This document shows, one piece after another, positions 25,256 through 37,034 of a stretch of 46,893 bases of DNA. The notes below the pieces were generated by a model, which was given only the letters and a program-made list of their open reading frames with translations, was not told the DNA's origin and ran no database searches. Origin of the DNA: an uncultured Pseudomonadota bacterium (GTDB taxonomy: Bacteria; Pseudomonadota; Gammaproteobacteria; Ga0077536). How positions within the stretch are numbered: the stretch's first letter is position 1; each line of letters starts with the position of its first letter. The stretch spans positions 1 to 46,893 of the forward strand of contig CAIKBL010000003.1 of the NCBI GenBank assembly GCA_903825645.1, in the 5' to 3' direction. The translations under genes and the position numbers were made by a program.

Positions 25256-27036
25256 CTACCCATGCTTGGCTTCTTCTCGGATTTTATCTGTGTATCCTCT
25301 TACTGACAGCCAACCCACTCGGCAGCTACATGGCTACCGTGATGGAAGGCCGCTCATCACTCGTCACACGGCTTAGCGGGGGACTCGAATCGTTCCTGTA
25401 TCGTCTATGCGGTATCCGGAAAGACGAAGAAATGGGCTGGTTGCAGTATGCGCTCGCCATTTTAGTGTTCAATTTGCTGGGCGCACTTGCACTCTATGGC
25501 TTGCAGCGATTCCAAGTCTCGCTACCCCTTAATCCTCAGCATTTCGGTAACGTCAGCCCGGATTCATCCTTTAACACAGCGATAAGTTTTGCTACCAACA
25601 CCAACTGGCAAGGCTATTCCGGGGAATCAACGATGGCATATCTGACCCAGATGTTGGGTCAAGCGGTGCAGAACTTTTTGTCAGCCGCTACCGGGATCGT
25701 GGTGGTGATAGCACTCATTCGCGGATTTGCGAGGCACACCGTCGAAACCATCGGCAATGCCTGGGTCGATCTGACACGAATAACGCTTTACGTACTGCTC
25801 CCGATATCACTGCTCTACGCGGTGTTTCTGGTGAGCCAGGGAACGATTCAAAACTTCGATCCTTACAAAGATGTCACGACGCTCGAAGTCATTAAGTACG
25901 ACAATCCGAAACTCGATACCGCCGGCCAGCCTGTCCTAGAACAGAAGGGAAACCCGGTCACAGCGCTTGCGTCGACGCAGACCCTCCCGATGGGTCCGGT
26001 TGCCTCCCAGGAGGCGATCAAGATGCTCGGTACGAATGGTGGGGGGTTCTTTAACGCTAACTCGGCGCATCCATATGAAAATCCGACGCCGCTCGCCAAT
26101 TTCATTCAGATGCTGTCGATTTTTCTCATCCCCGCGGGTCTTTGCGTAACATTCGGTCGCATGGTTGGCGATCCCAGGCAGGGGTGGGCCGTGCTCGCGG
26201 CCATGACGGTCATGTTTGTCGGCATGGCCGTTGCCACCATGAGCGTCGAGCAACAGGGCAATCCTCTGCTCGGAAAGCTGGGTGTGGAGATGGCTTCTGG
26301 CAACATGGAAGGCAAGGAGCTCCGTTTTGGGATTGCGGATTCGAGCTTGTTTGCCACCATTACCACGCTGGCTTCCTGCGGGGCGGTGAACGCCATGCAT
26401 GACTCGTTCACGCCCCTCGGCGGCCTCATCCCGTTAGGAAGCATGATGTTGGGAGAAGTGGTCTTTGGGGGCGTCGGCACCGGTCTCTATGGCATGCTCG
26501 TCTACGCCGTGCTGGCGGTGTTCATCGCTGGCCTCATGATCGGTCGCACGCCTGAATATCTGGGTAAGAAAATCGAAGCGTTCGACATGAAAATGGTATC
26601 CATTGCCATCCTCGTCACACCGCTGTTAGCGCTTGCAGGAACTGCTATTGCTGTCATGACGACCGCTGGCGTGGCGGGTATCGCCAACCCGGGAGCGCAT
26701 GGCTTTTCAGAGATCCTGTACGCCTTCACTTCAGCGGCAAACAACAATGGCAGCGCTTTCGCGGGACTGTCGGCCAATACGCCCTTCTACAACGTGATGC
26801 TAGGGATAGCCATGTGGTTCGGCCGGTTCGGCGTCATTGTGCCGGTCTTGGCATTGGCCGGATCTCTGGCGGCTAAAAAGCGTATCCCCGTCGGCGCCGG
26901 TACGATGCCGACGCATGGCTTGCTTTTCATCTTCCTGTTGATCGGCACGGTGGTGCTGGTGAGCGCGCTCAATTACGTTCCCGCGCTTTCGCTCGGACCC
27001 GTAGTCGAACATTTGATGCTCTCGCCCACGCCGTGA
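25252..27036 (+). CDS. kdpA: potassium-transporting ATPase subunit A
   Basis: A 594-aa polytopic membrane protein, the K+-selective channel-like subunit of the high-affinity Kdp pump. Segments typical of KdpA are ANPLGSYMA at the N-terminus, [20 protein letters not shown] (first selectivity region), [20 protein letters not shown] (second), [20 protein letters not shown] (third), and [19 protein letters not shown] (fourth). The frame is open and all four pore motifs are present, so the gene looks functional. The start at 25252 overlaps the kdpF stop; the longer open frame from 25135 runs over kdpF and is rejected. The length fits proteobacterial KdpA. Confidence 0.97.
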   Translation: MTTHAWLLLGFYLCILLLTANPLGSYMATVMEGRSSLVTRLSGGLESFLYRLCGIRKDEEMGWLQYALAILVFNLLGALALYGLQRFQVSLPLNPQHFGNVSPDSSFNTAISFATNTNWQGYSGESTMAYLTQMLGQAVQNFLSAATGIVVVIALIRGFARHTVETIGNAWVDLTRITLYVLLPISLLYAVFLVSQGTIQNFDPYKDVTTLEVIKYDNPKLDTAGQPVLEQKGNPVTALASTQTLPMGPVASQEAIKMLGTNGGGFFNANSAHPYENPTPLANFIQMLSIFLIPAGLCVTFGRMVGDPRQGWAVLAAMTVMFVGMAVATMSVEQQGNPLLGKLGVEMASGNMEGKELRFGIADSSLFATITTLASCGAVNAMHDSFTPLGGLIPLGSMMLGEVVFGGVGTGLYGMLVYAVLAVFIAGLMIGRTPEYLGKKIEAFDMKMVSIAILVTPLLALAGTAIAVMTTAGVAGIANPGAHGFSEILYAFTSAANNNGSAFAGLSANTPFYNVMLGIAMWFGRFGVIVPVLALAGSLAAKKRIPVGAGTMPTHGLLFIFLLIGTVVLVSALNYVPALSLGPVVEHLMLSPTP

Positions 27037-27052
27037 GCCTAAGGAGAATCTC

Positions 27053-29119
27053 ATGACCCCGCAGAAACTAGCCATGTTCCATCCGGCGCTGATGCAACCC
27101 GCCATCATCGATTCCTTCAGAAAGCTAAACCCCGCCGTCCAATGGCGAAATCCGGTGATGTTCGTAGTCTACGTCGGGAGCATTCTGACCACCGCACTTT
27201 GGGTGCGGGCGTTAAGTGGCGGAGGTGAGACTTCTTCCGGATTCATCCTATCCGTAGCACTTTGGCTGTGGTTTACAGTGTTGTTTGCCAACTTTGCAGA
27301 GGCCCTCGCTGAAGGGCATAGCAAAGCTCAGGCGGCGGCGCTCCGGGGCATAAAAAAGGAAACTTCAGCCAAAAAACTCAAGGCCCCAAACGCTACCGCT
27401 GAGTGGATCACGTTGTCTGCGGCAGAGCTTCGAAAAGGTGATTTCTTTCTCGTGCATGCCAACGAGATGATCCCAGCGGATGGCGAGGTCGTCGAAGGCG
27501 TAGCGTCGGTGGACGAATCCGCCATCACCGGTGAATCAGCCCCAGTCATACGCGCAGCGGGCGGGGATTTCTCCGCCGTGACGGGCGACACCCGCGTCCT
27601 ATCCGACTGGCTGGTGGTCTGCGTCACCGTCAATCCCGGGGAGACTTTCGTTGATCGGATGATCGCGATGGTCGAGAGCGCCAAACGTCAGAAAACGCCT
27701 AACGAGATCGCGCTGACCATCCTGCTGGTGGCGCTGACCATCGTCTTCCTCGGGGTAACGGCCACGCTGTTACCCTACTCCATGTTCAGTGTCACTGTCG
27801 CAAAAACTGGCGCCCCCGTCTCCCTCACGGTACTCATCGCGCTTTTAGTGTGTCTGATCCCGACTACTATCGCCGGGCTGCTCTCTGCCATTGGCATCGC
27901 CGGCATGAGTCGCCTGCTCCAAGCGAACGTAATTGCCACCTCCGGACGGGCCGTCGAAGCGGCCGGAGATGTCGATGTGCTGCTGCTGGATAAAACAGGG
28001 ACAATCACCCTCGGCAACCGACAAGCAACAGCCTTTATTCCAGCCCAAGGCGTCACGGAAGCGGAGCTGGCTAGTGCCGCTCAATTAGCGTCGATGGTGG
28101 ACGAGACGCCAGAAGGTCGCAGTATCCTGGTGCTGGCCAAGCAGCGATTTAGCCTACGGGAGCGCGACCTCACGACGTTAAAGGCCACCTTCGTCCCATT
28201 CAGCGCGACGACACGCATGAGTGGCGTCGATGTCGGCGGCAGCAAGGTTCGAAAGGGTGCGACAGGGGCGATCCGCAAGCATATTGAAGACCTCGGCGGT
28301 CATTTTCCGGAATCAGTTGATATCGCAGTTAGTCAAGTCGCCCGCCAGGGCAGTACGCCCTTGGTGGTCGCTGAGGATGCACGGGTCCTGGGTGTCGTCG
28401 AACTCAAAGACATCGTCAAAAGCGGCATCAAAGAGCGTTTCGCTGAATTACGGCGGATGGGGATCCGCACCATCATGATCACGGGAGATAACCGCCTCAC
28501 GGCGGCGGCTATCGCGGCAGAGGCTGGCGTGGACGACTTTCTCGCCGAAGCCACCCCCGAGGCAAAACTCGCACTGATCAGAAAGCACCAAGCAGAAGGT
28601 CGTGTTGTCGCGATGACCGGCGATGGAACCAATGATGCTCCTGCGCTGGCTCAGGCAGATGTCGCGGTGGCGATGAACACTGGCACCCAGGCTGCCAAGG
28701 AAGCCGGCAATATGGTCGATCTTGATTCCAATCCAACGAAACTCATCGAAATCGTCGAGACCGGCAAACAGATGTTAATGACACGCGGTTCGCTAACGAC
28801 CTTCAGCATCGCGAATGACATCGCAAAATACTTCGCTATCGTCCCAGCTGCCTTCGTCACGACCTATCCCCAGCTTGATGCGATCAACGTCATGCGTCTC
28901 GCGAGTCCGAACTCCGCAATACTCTCGGCGGTTATTTTCAACGCGCTGGTCATCATTGTCTTGATCCCGCTAGCGCTGAAGGGCGTCAGCTATAAGCCGT
29001 TGGGTGCTGCGGTGTTGTTACGGCGCAATCTTGCCGTGTACGGGCTCGGCGGAATCGTCGCACCGTTCATCGGGATTAAAGCGATAGATCTGCTGCTTGC
29101 GGCAACCGGTCTTACTTGA
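27053..29119 (+). CDS. kdpB: potassium-transporting ATPase subunit B (P-type ATPase)
   Basis: A 688-aa catalytic subunit of the Kdp pump. The phosphorylated Asp313 is in [10 protein letters not shown], the TGES actuator motif in AITGESAPV, and the hinge motif [21 protein letters not shown] near the C-terminal third. The membrane segment with [21 protein letters not shown] is characteristic of KdpB. An AAGGAG ribosome site lies 8 bases before the ATG. No frameshift or internal stop is present, in contrast to the regulator genes downstream. Confidence 0.98.
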   Translation: MTPQKLAMFHPALMQPAIIDSFRKLNPAVQWRNPVMFVVYVGSILTTALWVRALSGGGETSSGFILSVALWLWFTVLFANFAEALAEGHSKAQAAALRGIKKETSAKKLKAPNATAEWITLSAAELRKGDFFLVHANEMIPADGEVVEGVASVDESAITGESAPVIRAAGGDFSAVTGDTRVLSDWLVVCVTVNPGETFVDRMIAMVESAKRQKTPNEIALTILLVALTIVFLGVTATLLPYSMFSVTVAKTGAPVSLTVLIALLVCLIPTTIAGLLSAIGIAGMSRLLQANVIATSGRAVEAAGDVDVLLLDKTGTITLGNRQATAFIPAQGVTEAELASAAQLASMVDETPEGRSILVLAKQRFSLRERDLTTLKATFVPFSATTRMSGVDVGGSKVRKGATGAIRKHIEDLGGHFPESVDIAVSQVARQGSTPLVVAEDARVLGVVELKDIVKSGIKERFAELRRMGIRTIMITGDNRLTAAAIAAEAGVDDFLAEATPEAKLALIRKHQAEGRVVAMTGDGTNDAPALAQADVAVAMNTGTQAAKEAGNMVDLDSNPTKLIEIVETGKQMLMTRGSLTTFSIANDIAKYFAIVPAAFVTTYPQLDAINVMRLASPNSAILSAVIFNALVIIVLIPLALKGVSYKPLGAAVLLRRNLAVYGLGGIVAPFIGIKAIDLLLAATGLT

Positions 29120-29138
29120 GTAATAAGGAGCGCCCTTC

Positions 29139-29708
29139 ATGAAGCCATTACTGCGGCCCGCGATATGTCTGTTTCTAATGTTGTCCATTGTCACGGGTAT
29201 TGCCTACCCCCTGCTCGTCACAGGGATATCAAAGGCACTGTTCTCTGACAGAGCGAGCGGCAGTTTGATCTTCCGCGATGGTAAACCGGTGGGCTCTGCC
29301 TTGATCGGTCAGCAGTTTACCGCTCCGAAGTACTTCTGGGGACGGCCCTCCGCCACGGCCCCACAGCCGTACAACGGCATCGCCTCGTCCGGGTCCAACC
29401 AAGGGCCACTGAATCCGGCATTGATAGACGCTGTCAAGGGACGCCTTCGGGCCATTCAAAGCGCCGATCCGAGTAATACAGCAGCCGTTCCCGTGGATCT
29501 CCTCACCGCTTCTGGGAGTGGCCTCGATCCGCACATTAGTGCGGCCGCCGCACATTATCAACTCGGCCGCGTCGCCACGGCGCGTAAGCTGCCTCGGGCG
29601 CAGGTAGCGGCCCTGATCGAAGCGCACACAGAGGCGCGTCAATGGGGGTTTTTGGGTGAGCCGCGCGTCAATGTCTTATTGCTTAATCTGGCACTCGACA
29701 AAAAGTGA
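29139..29708 (+). CDS. kdpC: potassium-transporting ATPase subunit C
   Basis: A 189-aa protein with one N-terminal membrane helix ([20 protein letters not shown]) and a periplasmic domain. The domain includes [51 protein letters not shown] and the closing [20 protein letters not shown], all standard KdpC motifs. A ribosome site AAGGAG lies upstream. KdpC assists ATP and K+ handling by KdpAB. It is the last intact gene of the operon. Confidence 0.97.
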   Translation: MKPLLRPAICLFLMLSIVTGIAYPLLVTGISKALFSDRASGSLIFRDGKPVGSALIGQQFTAPKYFWGRPSATAPQPYNGIASSGSNQGPLNPALIDAVKGRLRAIQSADPSNTAAVPVDLLTASGSGLDPHISAAAAHYQLGRVATARKLPRAQVAALIEAHTEARQWGFLGEPRVNVLLLNLALDKK

Positions 29709-29762
29709 ATAGCTCGCCTGCGTGGCAGTGGTTGTCGCGCATCGTTTTGAAGGAGCACTAGT

Positions 29763-32527
29763 ATGTTCTCTCGTCCTCGACCTCTGGATTATGTAAAAAA
29801 AAGAGCGAAAGCCGACCGGATCCAGATGAGCTGCTAAGTTGAGTTAAGAAAGAGGAAATTGAATCGAGGCGCGGGAAGCACAAGATATTTTTCGGTGCTT
29901 CTGCAGGGGTCGGCAAAACCTATGCGATGCTTTCCGCCTCACGTGCAAAGGCAAAGCAAGGTACTGATATCGTCATCGGGATCGTGGGAACCCATGGCAG
30001 AAAGGAAAGGGAAGCCTTAGTCGCGGGACCCGAGCGCCTACCGTCGCGCGAAGTCCATTACCGCGACATGATCCTGCGGGAATTTGACCTTGACGCGGCT
30101 CTGGCTCGCAAACCTGGGCCAATCCTGATTGACGATCTGGCGCATTCAAATATAGCCGGTTCGCGCCACACAAAGCGTTGGCAGGACGTTGAAGAGCTCT
30201 TGTCCGCAGGAATAGGCGTCTATTCCACAATCAACGTCCAGCACTTGGAGAGCTTAAACGACGTAGTCGGTGGCATTACCGGAATCCGTGTCTGGGAGAC
30301 CGTGCCCGATCATGTTTTCGACACTGCAGAAGAGGTGGTTCTAGTCGATTTGCCGTCGGAGGAACTATTGCAACGTCTTAAGGAGGGAAAGATTTACTTG
30401 CCCGAGCAGGTGGAGCGAGCAATTCAGATTTTTTTCCGCAAGGGCAATCTGATCGCGCTACGGGAGTTGGCGCGACGCCGGACCACGGATCGCGTTGATA
30501 GTCGGATGCTTAAGTACCGGCGTGATCGATCGGTCTCGCCGATGTGACAGACCCGCGAATCGATCCTCGTTCCCAGCGGACCGGGAGGCGGGACCGACAG
30601 AATTATCCGCAGCGCGGCCCGTACCGCCGCCAGACTAGCCGTGCCTTGGCATGCTCTTTATGTCGAAACGCCAGAACTGCAGCGCCTATCGGAGCACCAA
30701 CGACAGCGTATTTTCAAAAACCCGAGGTTGGCGCAAGAAATGGGCGCTGAAACCGCGACGCTGTCCGGCAGCGATGCCGTTGATGTGGTCATTGCTGAAC
30801 CGAGAGACCATAACCTCTCAAAGGTTATCGTCGGGCACGACTAGATCTCGGTATGGCGAACGTGGCGCCGATCGTTCGCGGACCGTGTCGGCAGGCGCGC
30901 AACAGATCTCGAAGTGATCCAGGTTGCGAGGGAGGAAGCAAACACGGCCAAACCAGCCGATGAGAGAACGGATAAATCGCGGCTAGCTCGTCTGCACGCA
31001 CCATGGCAGTCGTATGCGATGAGCGCGATCAGGTGCGGACTCGCGACGACCATCGCTGCACCCCTGCAATCAGCATTCGATCTCGCCAATATCGCGATGT
31101 TATTTTTACTCGCGGTCGTCGTTGTCTCTGTCCGTTACGGACTGGGCCCATCATTCATGGCCTCGTTCCTCAACGTTCTCGCGTTTGATTTCTTCTATGT
31201 GCCTCCACGTTTTTCCTTTTCTGTCAGTGATGTCCAGTATCTAGTGACTTTTTCGGTAATCCTGACCGTCGGTTTAGTCACGGCGAAATTGACCACCGGA
31301 CTTAAATATCAGACCCGAGTCGCGGTGCGTCGAGAACAGCGGGTAAGTGGTCTCTATGAAATTTCGCGAGATCTATCAGGCACGCTCCTGATAGAAAAAA
31401 TCGCCGAGATCGGCCAACGTTTTATTGAAGTCGGATTCAGCGCCGATTCTGCTATCCTTCTCACTGACGACAAAAGCCTAATCGTCGGCCCGGTAGCGTT
31501 GAATGGGCGTATTGACCCGCTCATCGATATAGCGATTGCGCAATAGGCATTTTAAAAATGTGCTGAAGCAGGTTTCGGAACCGACACGCTGGCGGGCAAT
31601 ACGGTCTTATATGTGCCCTTAAAGGCACCGATGGGAACTCGTGGCATGCTAGCAGTGGAACCCCGCGATCAACGGCGGATTACGGAACCAGAGCAACGGC
31701 GCTGGATTGATATAGTTGCTCGAATTATCTCAATTTCCCTTGAACGCGTTCACTACATAGCCGTGGCGCAGAGTACAACGCTGCAGATGGGATCAGAGCG
31801 ATTGCGCAATTCGATTTTATCGGCAATTTCTCATGATTTGCGCACACCGCTCGCCGTGTTGGTTGGGCTAGCCGATTCAATGACGTTGGTGTGACCGCCT
31901 CCTACAGAGCAACAGCTTAAAATCGGTAACGCTATGCGTGAAGAAGCATTACGAATGAGTTCGCTGGTCAACAATCTACTCGACATGGCGCGCCTAGAAT
32001 CAGGCGTGGTCGAACTCAACCGACAATGGCAACCCTTAGAAGAGGTCGTCGGAAGCGCGCTACGGGCTGTTCGTTCGACTATCGCCGGTCATCACATCAA
32101 AGTGGACCTGCCAGAGCATTTTCTACTCCTGGAGTTCGACGTGGCAACGATAGAGCGCGTATTGTCGAACTTGCTGGAGAATGGCGCGCAATATACGCCT
32201 ATCGGAAGCACTATCAGTATCGGCGCGGCGCCGGGTGATCGCGGCCACCTACAAATAGGGGTAGAGGATAACGGGCCCGGAATTGCGGTGGGGAAGGAAA
32301 ACGACATCTTCAAGAATTTCGAACGCGGCAAGAAGGACAGCGCGGCGCTTGGCGTTTGCTTGGGACTCGCGATATGCCGGGCGATCGTGGACGCGCATGG
32401 CGGTAGCATTCGCGTTGAAGGGCGCGCGGGCGGTGGCGCGCGCTTCGTGTTTTCCATCCCACGCGGTTTACCGCCGGTCGTCGACCTCACGGCTGACGAC
32501 GCGGTAGAGCAACGGATCACGCCATGA
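29763..32527 (+). pseudogene. kdpD: KdpD sensor histidine kinase, broken by six in-frame stops
   Basis: The whole KdpD protein can be read in one frame across 2.7 kb: IFFGASAGVGKTYAML (N-terminal Walker A), HTKRWQDVEELLSAGI, the Usp-like segment ALYVETPELQRL, the four-helix membrane region with FDFFYVPPRFSFSV, the H-box LSAISHDLRTPLAVL, and the N/G boxes SNLLENGAQYTP and VEDNGPGI. It is interrupted by TGA 29840, TGA 30545, TAG 30842, TAG 31544, TAA 31553 and TGA 31892. The ATG at 29763 is out of frame with the rest; the A8 run at 29795-29802 is the probable slip site. No other frameshift is seen. Several stops fit single transitions from Arg, Gln or Trp codons. Confidence 0.93.
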
Positions 32528-33216
32528 GCGGAAACGCTCCAGTGCGCGTAGTCGTGTAAGATGAGCCGGAGATCAGGCGCTTTGCCGAATTGTCGCTTGA
32601 AACCGAAGGTTGCCAAGTCCATGAAGCCGACTCTGTAAACCGGGGTCTTGCCGAGGCTGGGACCCGTCATCCTGATCTCGTGGTGCTCGACCTCGGGCTG
32701 CCCGATGCTGACGTCGTCGACTTAATCCGAGGCTTACGCGGTTAGACGGCTATCCCGATTATTGTGTTGTCGGCGCGGACAACCGAGAAAAATAACGTCG
32801 AAGCGCCGGACGTGGGAGCCGACAATTATTTGACCAAACCTGTTTGAATAGCGGAGCTACTCGCTGGGACTCGGGATCACCTGCGGCGGCAGTCCCGCGC
32901 AATTGATACCGGCGCGACCGTCTTCGAATTCGGCAATATACGCGTCGACATCGACAAGAGGCTCGTTGAGCGTGGGTCAGAGGCTATATACATGACGCCA
33001 ACAGAGTATCGCCCGCTGGTCTATCTCATTACCCACGCCGATAGCATCCTGAGCCACCGACAGTTGCTGAAGGACATCTGGAGACCTTCCCACGCCGACG
33101 GCAGCCAATACGTACGCGTCTATATGGGCCTGCTCCGTAAGAAAATCGAGGAGAATCCATCTCAACCTAAACATGTCATAACCGAATCCGGCATCGGCTA
33201 TCGTTTCATCGTTTAG
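32524..33216 (+). pseudogene. kdpE: KdpE response regulator, broken by three in-frame stops
   Basis: The frame encodes an OmpR-type regulator of 230 codons. The receiver domain contains DEPEIRRFAELSLETEGC, the phospho-acceptor LVVLDLGLPDADVVDLI, IIVLSARTTE and GADNYLTKPV. The winged-helix domain contains LTPTEYRPL-like MTPTEYRPLVYL and YVRVYMGLLRKKIEE, and ends TESGIGYRFIV. Stops interrupt it at 32557 (TAA, before DEPE), 32743 (TAG, before TAIPII, where Trp is usual) and 32845 (TGA, after LTKPV). No frameshift is present. The start overlaps the kdpD stop in ATGA, as in functional operons. With both regulators broken, kdpFABC may have lost its turgor/K+ control or answer to something else. Confidence 0.93.
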
Positions 33217-33798
33217 GGGAATATCTATCCATCGATGTCGTCGCTAGTGGTTGTCGACATCTCTAAAAATAACGCTGAGAGTTCGCTGACGCGGCACGGT
33301 CAAATTAGAACAAGTGACCTTGCTGAAGAATTTCTCGAAAACAAGCGCGAGACATAATCTGTGGTAGATCCGCTGCGACGGACTATTTCCAAACTCGGTT
33401 CACCGGGTAATTACACCTCTTTGAGCCATTTTTTTTGAGGCCTCGTCAGCAGTCGCGGAACAGAAACTTCGCGCCGTTGTCGTTGCCGCCGGCGCGTTAC
33501 GGCGAGAATTCGGCTTGAGTATCGACTCGCGGATTTCCGCACAACCCTCGAGCAACGGAACGGGCGGAAAGCGCCCAACTGCTACGGCGGCATCCTGATA
33601 ACCTAATTCATGCGCGGTTTCGATTTGCCGGAGCCGGCGGTCCATTACTTCAACAACTCCCTCGATATACCTTCAAACTTATCCCGGCGGATCGCCGAAA
33701 GGATGAACTTTCAATACGGCACCAGATATTTTTCGCCCGCATCAAGGCTGCAATAATAATCCTTGAGCGGGCTAGGCTACCACGGACAAACCGTAAAT
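33217..33798. other. intergenic region between convergent loci
   Basis: Lies between kdpE (+) and the 3' end of the carboxylase operon (-). An open stretch on the minus strand (33400-33645) reads MDRRLRQIETAHELGYQDA and may be a remnant, but I do not recognise it. An eight-T run occurs near 33429, without a clear stem. Confidence 0.4.
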
Positions 33799-34650
33799 TC
33801 AGACGTTCCCCCGCACCGATTGTAATTGCGATAGGACGACTTCAGGCGCCGTAGTCTCGGGAACCCGGGTGAAATAAAAATTGGCTGACGGTAGCGTCAT
33901 TCCGTTTGAACTTGCCCATAATTGCTGATCAAGAATAGCTCCGGAAAAAATCTCCGCCACTGGCCGATTATTGATGATAAAGTCGACCACCCCTGGTGGA
34001 ATGGCGCAATCCCCATCCGATTGGAAAAGACCCGCCGCCCACCGGTAATGCTGAGCCACATTCACGACCGCCGCATACGCTTGGAGTTCTTCTGCGTTCC
34101 GAGGGGACTCCGTCGCGCGGTCAACAATGAGTACCCCATCGATACCTGTCTGACTGAAGCTTCGAAGAAATCCCGCAACATAAACAGCAGCCTTTTCAGC
34201 TTCCTGCCAACCAAACTCGGCCTCACCTACCGGCTGCGCCATCCGGAAAGCGGATTCCGCCCATAGTTTCGGTGAGGGACAAACAATCACCAGCGGATTT
34301 GATCCCTTGATTTGTGCAATCGCGCCGACCAGCTCGCCTATCTGGGAAGCCGCAACGTTGTCCTCCAGAAGCGTCTTGAGCGCATAGTTCGCCCGCGACC
34401 TCACCCCCATTGCCTGAACTAGTTCTGACCGTGCGTTAAGCACGGCGCGATAATATTCTCCAATGTCTATGGTCAGCACATCGGATTGCACCAATTGTTG
34501 CTGCTTGCGACTCAGCGCCACGAATGCTGCCGTATCGTCCCAAGGCAAGTCATGACCTTTCGCCAACACGCGCTGAACATAAAGCGCGCTATCAATCCAC
34601 AGCGCACGGCGCGTTTCCGCGATAGCCGTCAGGTGCGCGATCAAGCTCAT
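33799..34650 (-). CDS. ApcE-like subunit of a ketone carboxylase
   Basis: A 283-aa protein, last gene of the five-gene operon. I recognise no catalytic motif. It is mostly helical in appearance, with LVIVCPSPKLWAESAF and GIDGVLIVDRATESP as probable strands. Its size (about 31 kDa) and its position directly after the HyuB-type subunit (4-bp gap) match ApcE, the epsilon subunit of acetophenone carboxylase, which joins the core complex to give the active enzyme. The start at 34650 has GGAGG 8 bases upstream; the open frame begins eight codons earlier inside the preceding gene. Assignment rests on order and size, not on motif identity. Confidence 0.7.
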   Translation of the reverse strand: MSLIAHLTAIAETRRALWIDSALYVQRVLAKGHDLPWDDTAAFVALSRKQQQLVQSDVLTIDIGEYYRAVLNARSELVQAMGVRSRANYALKTLLEDNVAASQIGELVGAIAQIKGSNPLVIVCPSPKLWAESAFRMAQPVGEAEFGWQEAEKAAVYVAGFLRSFSQTGIDGVLIVDRATESPRNAEELQAYAAVVNVAQHYRWAAGLFQSDGDCAIPPGVVDFIINNRPVAEIFSGAILDQQLWASSNGMTLPSANFYFTRVPETTAPEVVLSQLQSVRGNV

Positions 34651-34654
34651 GCGG

Positions 34655-36937
34655 TCAACCTCCGATTGCTTCAAGTCGCTTCTTTAGTGCTGCGTTTTCC
34701 ATTTGCAAATCTTTAATTTTTCTATCCTTGGGATTGCTCATCATGACACCCTTAATGTTGTCCGCATCCATCACGTAGCGATTACCAGCCGGTGGTGTCG
34801 CGATGAGTTTTCTGTGATCGTCCCAACTACCAAAATACGGAATATCGTCTGCCGGTCCGTCTTTCACCCAACTTGCCACGAACGTGTCGAACGGGATCCC
34901 TCGTTGCTTGCGCACTTCGCGTTCATCTTGACGCAATTTTTTTGTCGCATCTTCGTCAACAATAAATTTCTTCTCATCAAAGACTACTTTATAGATTCGT
35001 CGCGCATAATCCGGAGAAATCAATTTTTCTTCGACGTCCTTTAGAACCATCGCAGGCGTTCGCTCCAACACGTCACCGTATCCTCCGCCGGCGCCTTGGC
35101 AAATCATGTAGATCTCCCCAGGATTGCAGATCTCGAAATTGAGCGCAGACTGCACGGTATATTCACCGCCTTCATAGCGCTGCTCGTTCATCAAGTCGAC
35201 CATACTAAATTTGAAACTTTCGGGTTGATTCTTGAGGATCTCGAGTACGTCGATGTTCTTTATCTTCGCCAACGGATAGGCCGGACTGCCATATCCGCCA
35301 AAGCAACCATAGGCGCTTGGATGTTTGGCGCCGCTTTGCCCAGACATAAATCCGAATTCGTTACTTCCCTTGACGGTACTGATTTGCTCGTAACCCATGC
35401 CGGACCGATACTTGCCGGCACCGACGCGGTCCTTCGCAAGCTGCTGCGCCACAAGACGGATGAATGGCAATTCCTCTTCCGCCAATTCCATTTCGCCTGT
35501 ATCCGTCATGTAGCCGAACACTGGAGAAATACCATGCTCACCGTCCGCATTCTCCCGCGCACCACTGCCATTACCATTGATATCCGCACAAAAATTTCCC
35601 GTCACTTCTTCATGCTGGGTCAAGCCACCGTAGACGAATGTCGCCGGCTGATTGTAGTGATTCGCATTAATCGCTGAATATCGCTTCGGGAGGCAATAAG
35701 CCAGCTTGGCGTAGATGGTTGAGGGCAGTGAGAAGCACTGAAAAATCGGCAATAGGCTCATCGCGTTGGGCGCCTCCGGGGAGGAGTCGATCATCGAATT
35801 TTTGTCAGTCAACACTTCAATAGCGCTCAAGACTGCCTGATTCTTGGGCAAATCAGGCCAGCAATAGAGCACAAGGTTCGTGAGCAAGCACGTCTTCATC
35901 GATGCCGCGCAAACATTCGTAGAGCGATTAGACAACTCCGGCGAGGCGCCGCGTAGGTCGATAGTCATCTTGTCGTCTTTGACTGAGATGCTAATCGGAA
36001 TTTTGGCGAGTACGTGCTCCCGGAGATCGTCGTCTATCCAAGTATTAATTCTGACCGTGCCATTCGGAAGCTCCGCTACCCGACGCCGCACCTCGTTCTC
36101 GGTATCTTCCAGCGTCTTTCGCAACGTCGTAATCAGATAGTCCTTGCCAAATTCTTCAATGATGGCCATCACCCGCTCCCGCAAGCGCAGCAGCGAGTGC
36201 AGTTTCACCTTCATATCCGCATATTGAAGCTTGGGATCGCGGACTGAGTTCTGAAGGAAATTGACCAAATCCCGCTTAATCTGGAAATTCTCGACGACCT
36301 TGAAAGGGCACATTTTAAGACCTTCATCGAATCGGCTTTCCGCAATCGACGGCATCCCTCCGGGTTCTATTGCTCCGTTTTCACCCTCGTGGATTGTGGA
36401 TGCAATCCAGCAAATCAGCTCGCCCTGATAAAAAATCGGAAAAATCAGACTCTGATCGGTGTTATGGATATTGCCGTACCGGGAATCATTGTGAATAAAA
36501 CCATCCCCCTCTCGAATGCCAACCGACGGGTCGTTCTCCCAATATTTACGAATAAATTTTATCGGGTATTGACAAACGGACGCGAACACCACGATACCGT
36601 GCGGTGCCACTTGGGACATATCACCGACCGACGTGAATATGGCCGTTACAAGGTCACCCCACTTGGCGCCTGGTGCGACCCCCATCTGTTCAACCATGGT
36701 GAATGATTCTTCGAGGGCGGAGTTAAGCCGCCCGCGGACAAGACTAACCCGCTGCATGTCCAGCACGGATGTCAGCATTTTTTCTTCAGTCCCCGTGCGT
36801 TTCGACAGCCCGTGATTACTCATGATTTCCGGATCGGGACCATAGAACAGTTGGTTTTCGACCAAAAATTGCTCGTACAGGTGCCGGTCTTCATGACTTA
36901 AGGCGGCGAACTGCTTGTTCTCTGATAAATCGTTCAT
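34655..36937 (-). CDS. HyuB-type subunit of an acetophenone/acetone carboxylase-like enzyme (ApcD-like)
   Basis: A 760-aa protein of the hydantoinase B/oxoprolinase family. Visible family elements are GIVVFASVCQYPIKFIRKYW, GDGFIHNDSRYGNIHNTDQ (the N-D-x-x-x-G-x-x-H region), LRGASPELSNRSTNVCAASM, the central YGGLTQHEE, and the Gly-rich segments CFGGYGSPAYPLAKI and ICQGAGGGYGDVLERTPAMVLKDVEE. In acetone and acetophenone carboxylases this subunit performs the carboxylation half-reaction while HyuA-type subunits phosphorylate the substrates. A short coiled-coil-like tail (LQMENAALKKRLEAIGG) ends the protein. GAGGG lies about 7 bases before the ATG. It follows the ApcC-like gene by 97 bp. Confidence 0.88.
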   Translation of the reverse strand: MNDLSENKQFAALSHEDRHLYEQFLVENQLFYGPDPEIMSNHGLSKRTGTEEKMLTSVLDMQRVSLVRGRLNSALEESFTMVEQMGVAPGAKWGDLVTAIFTSVGDMSQVAPHGIVVFASVCQYPIKFIRKYWENDPSVGIREGDGFIHNDSRYGNIHNTDQSLIFPIFYQGELICWIASTIHEGENGAIEPGGMPSIAESRFDEGLKMCPFKVVENFQIKRDLVNFLQNSVRDPKLQYADMKVKLHSLLRLRERVMAIIEEFGKDYLITTLRKTLEDTENEVRRRVAELPNGTVRINTWIDDDLREHVLAKIPISISVKDDKMTIDLRGASPELSNRSTNVCAASMKTCLLTNLVLYCWPDLPKNQAVLSAIEVLTDKNSMIDSSPEAPNAMSLLPIFQCFSLPSTIYAKLAYCLPKRYSAINANHYNQPATFVYGGLTQHEEVTGNFCADINGNGSGARENADGEHGISPVFGYMTDTGEMELAEEELPFIRLVAQQLAKDRVGAGKYRSGMGYEQISTVKGSNEFGFMSGQSGAKHPSAYGCFGGYGSPAYPLAKIKNIDVLEILKNQPESFKFSMVDLMNEQRYEGGEYTVQSALNFEICNPGEIYMICQGAGGGYGDVLERTPAMVLKDVEEKLISPDYARRIYKVVFDEKKFIVDEDATKKLRQDEREVRKQRGIPFDTFVASWVKDGPADDIPYFGSWDDHRKLIATPPAGNRYVMDADNIKGVMMSNPKDRKIKDLQMENAALKKRLEAIGG

Positions 36938-37034
36938 TTAATTGCCCTCTGTTTCGCGTTAGGCCGTGGCTTTTGATCTGGATTAAGTCGGCGTAGCTGT
37001 CGACTGAACATTGTTGCCAAACCCGTACTTGCTA

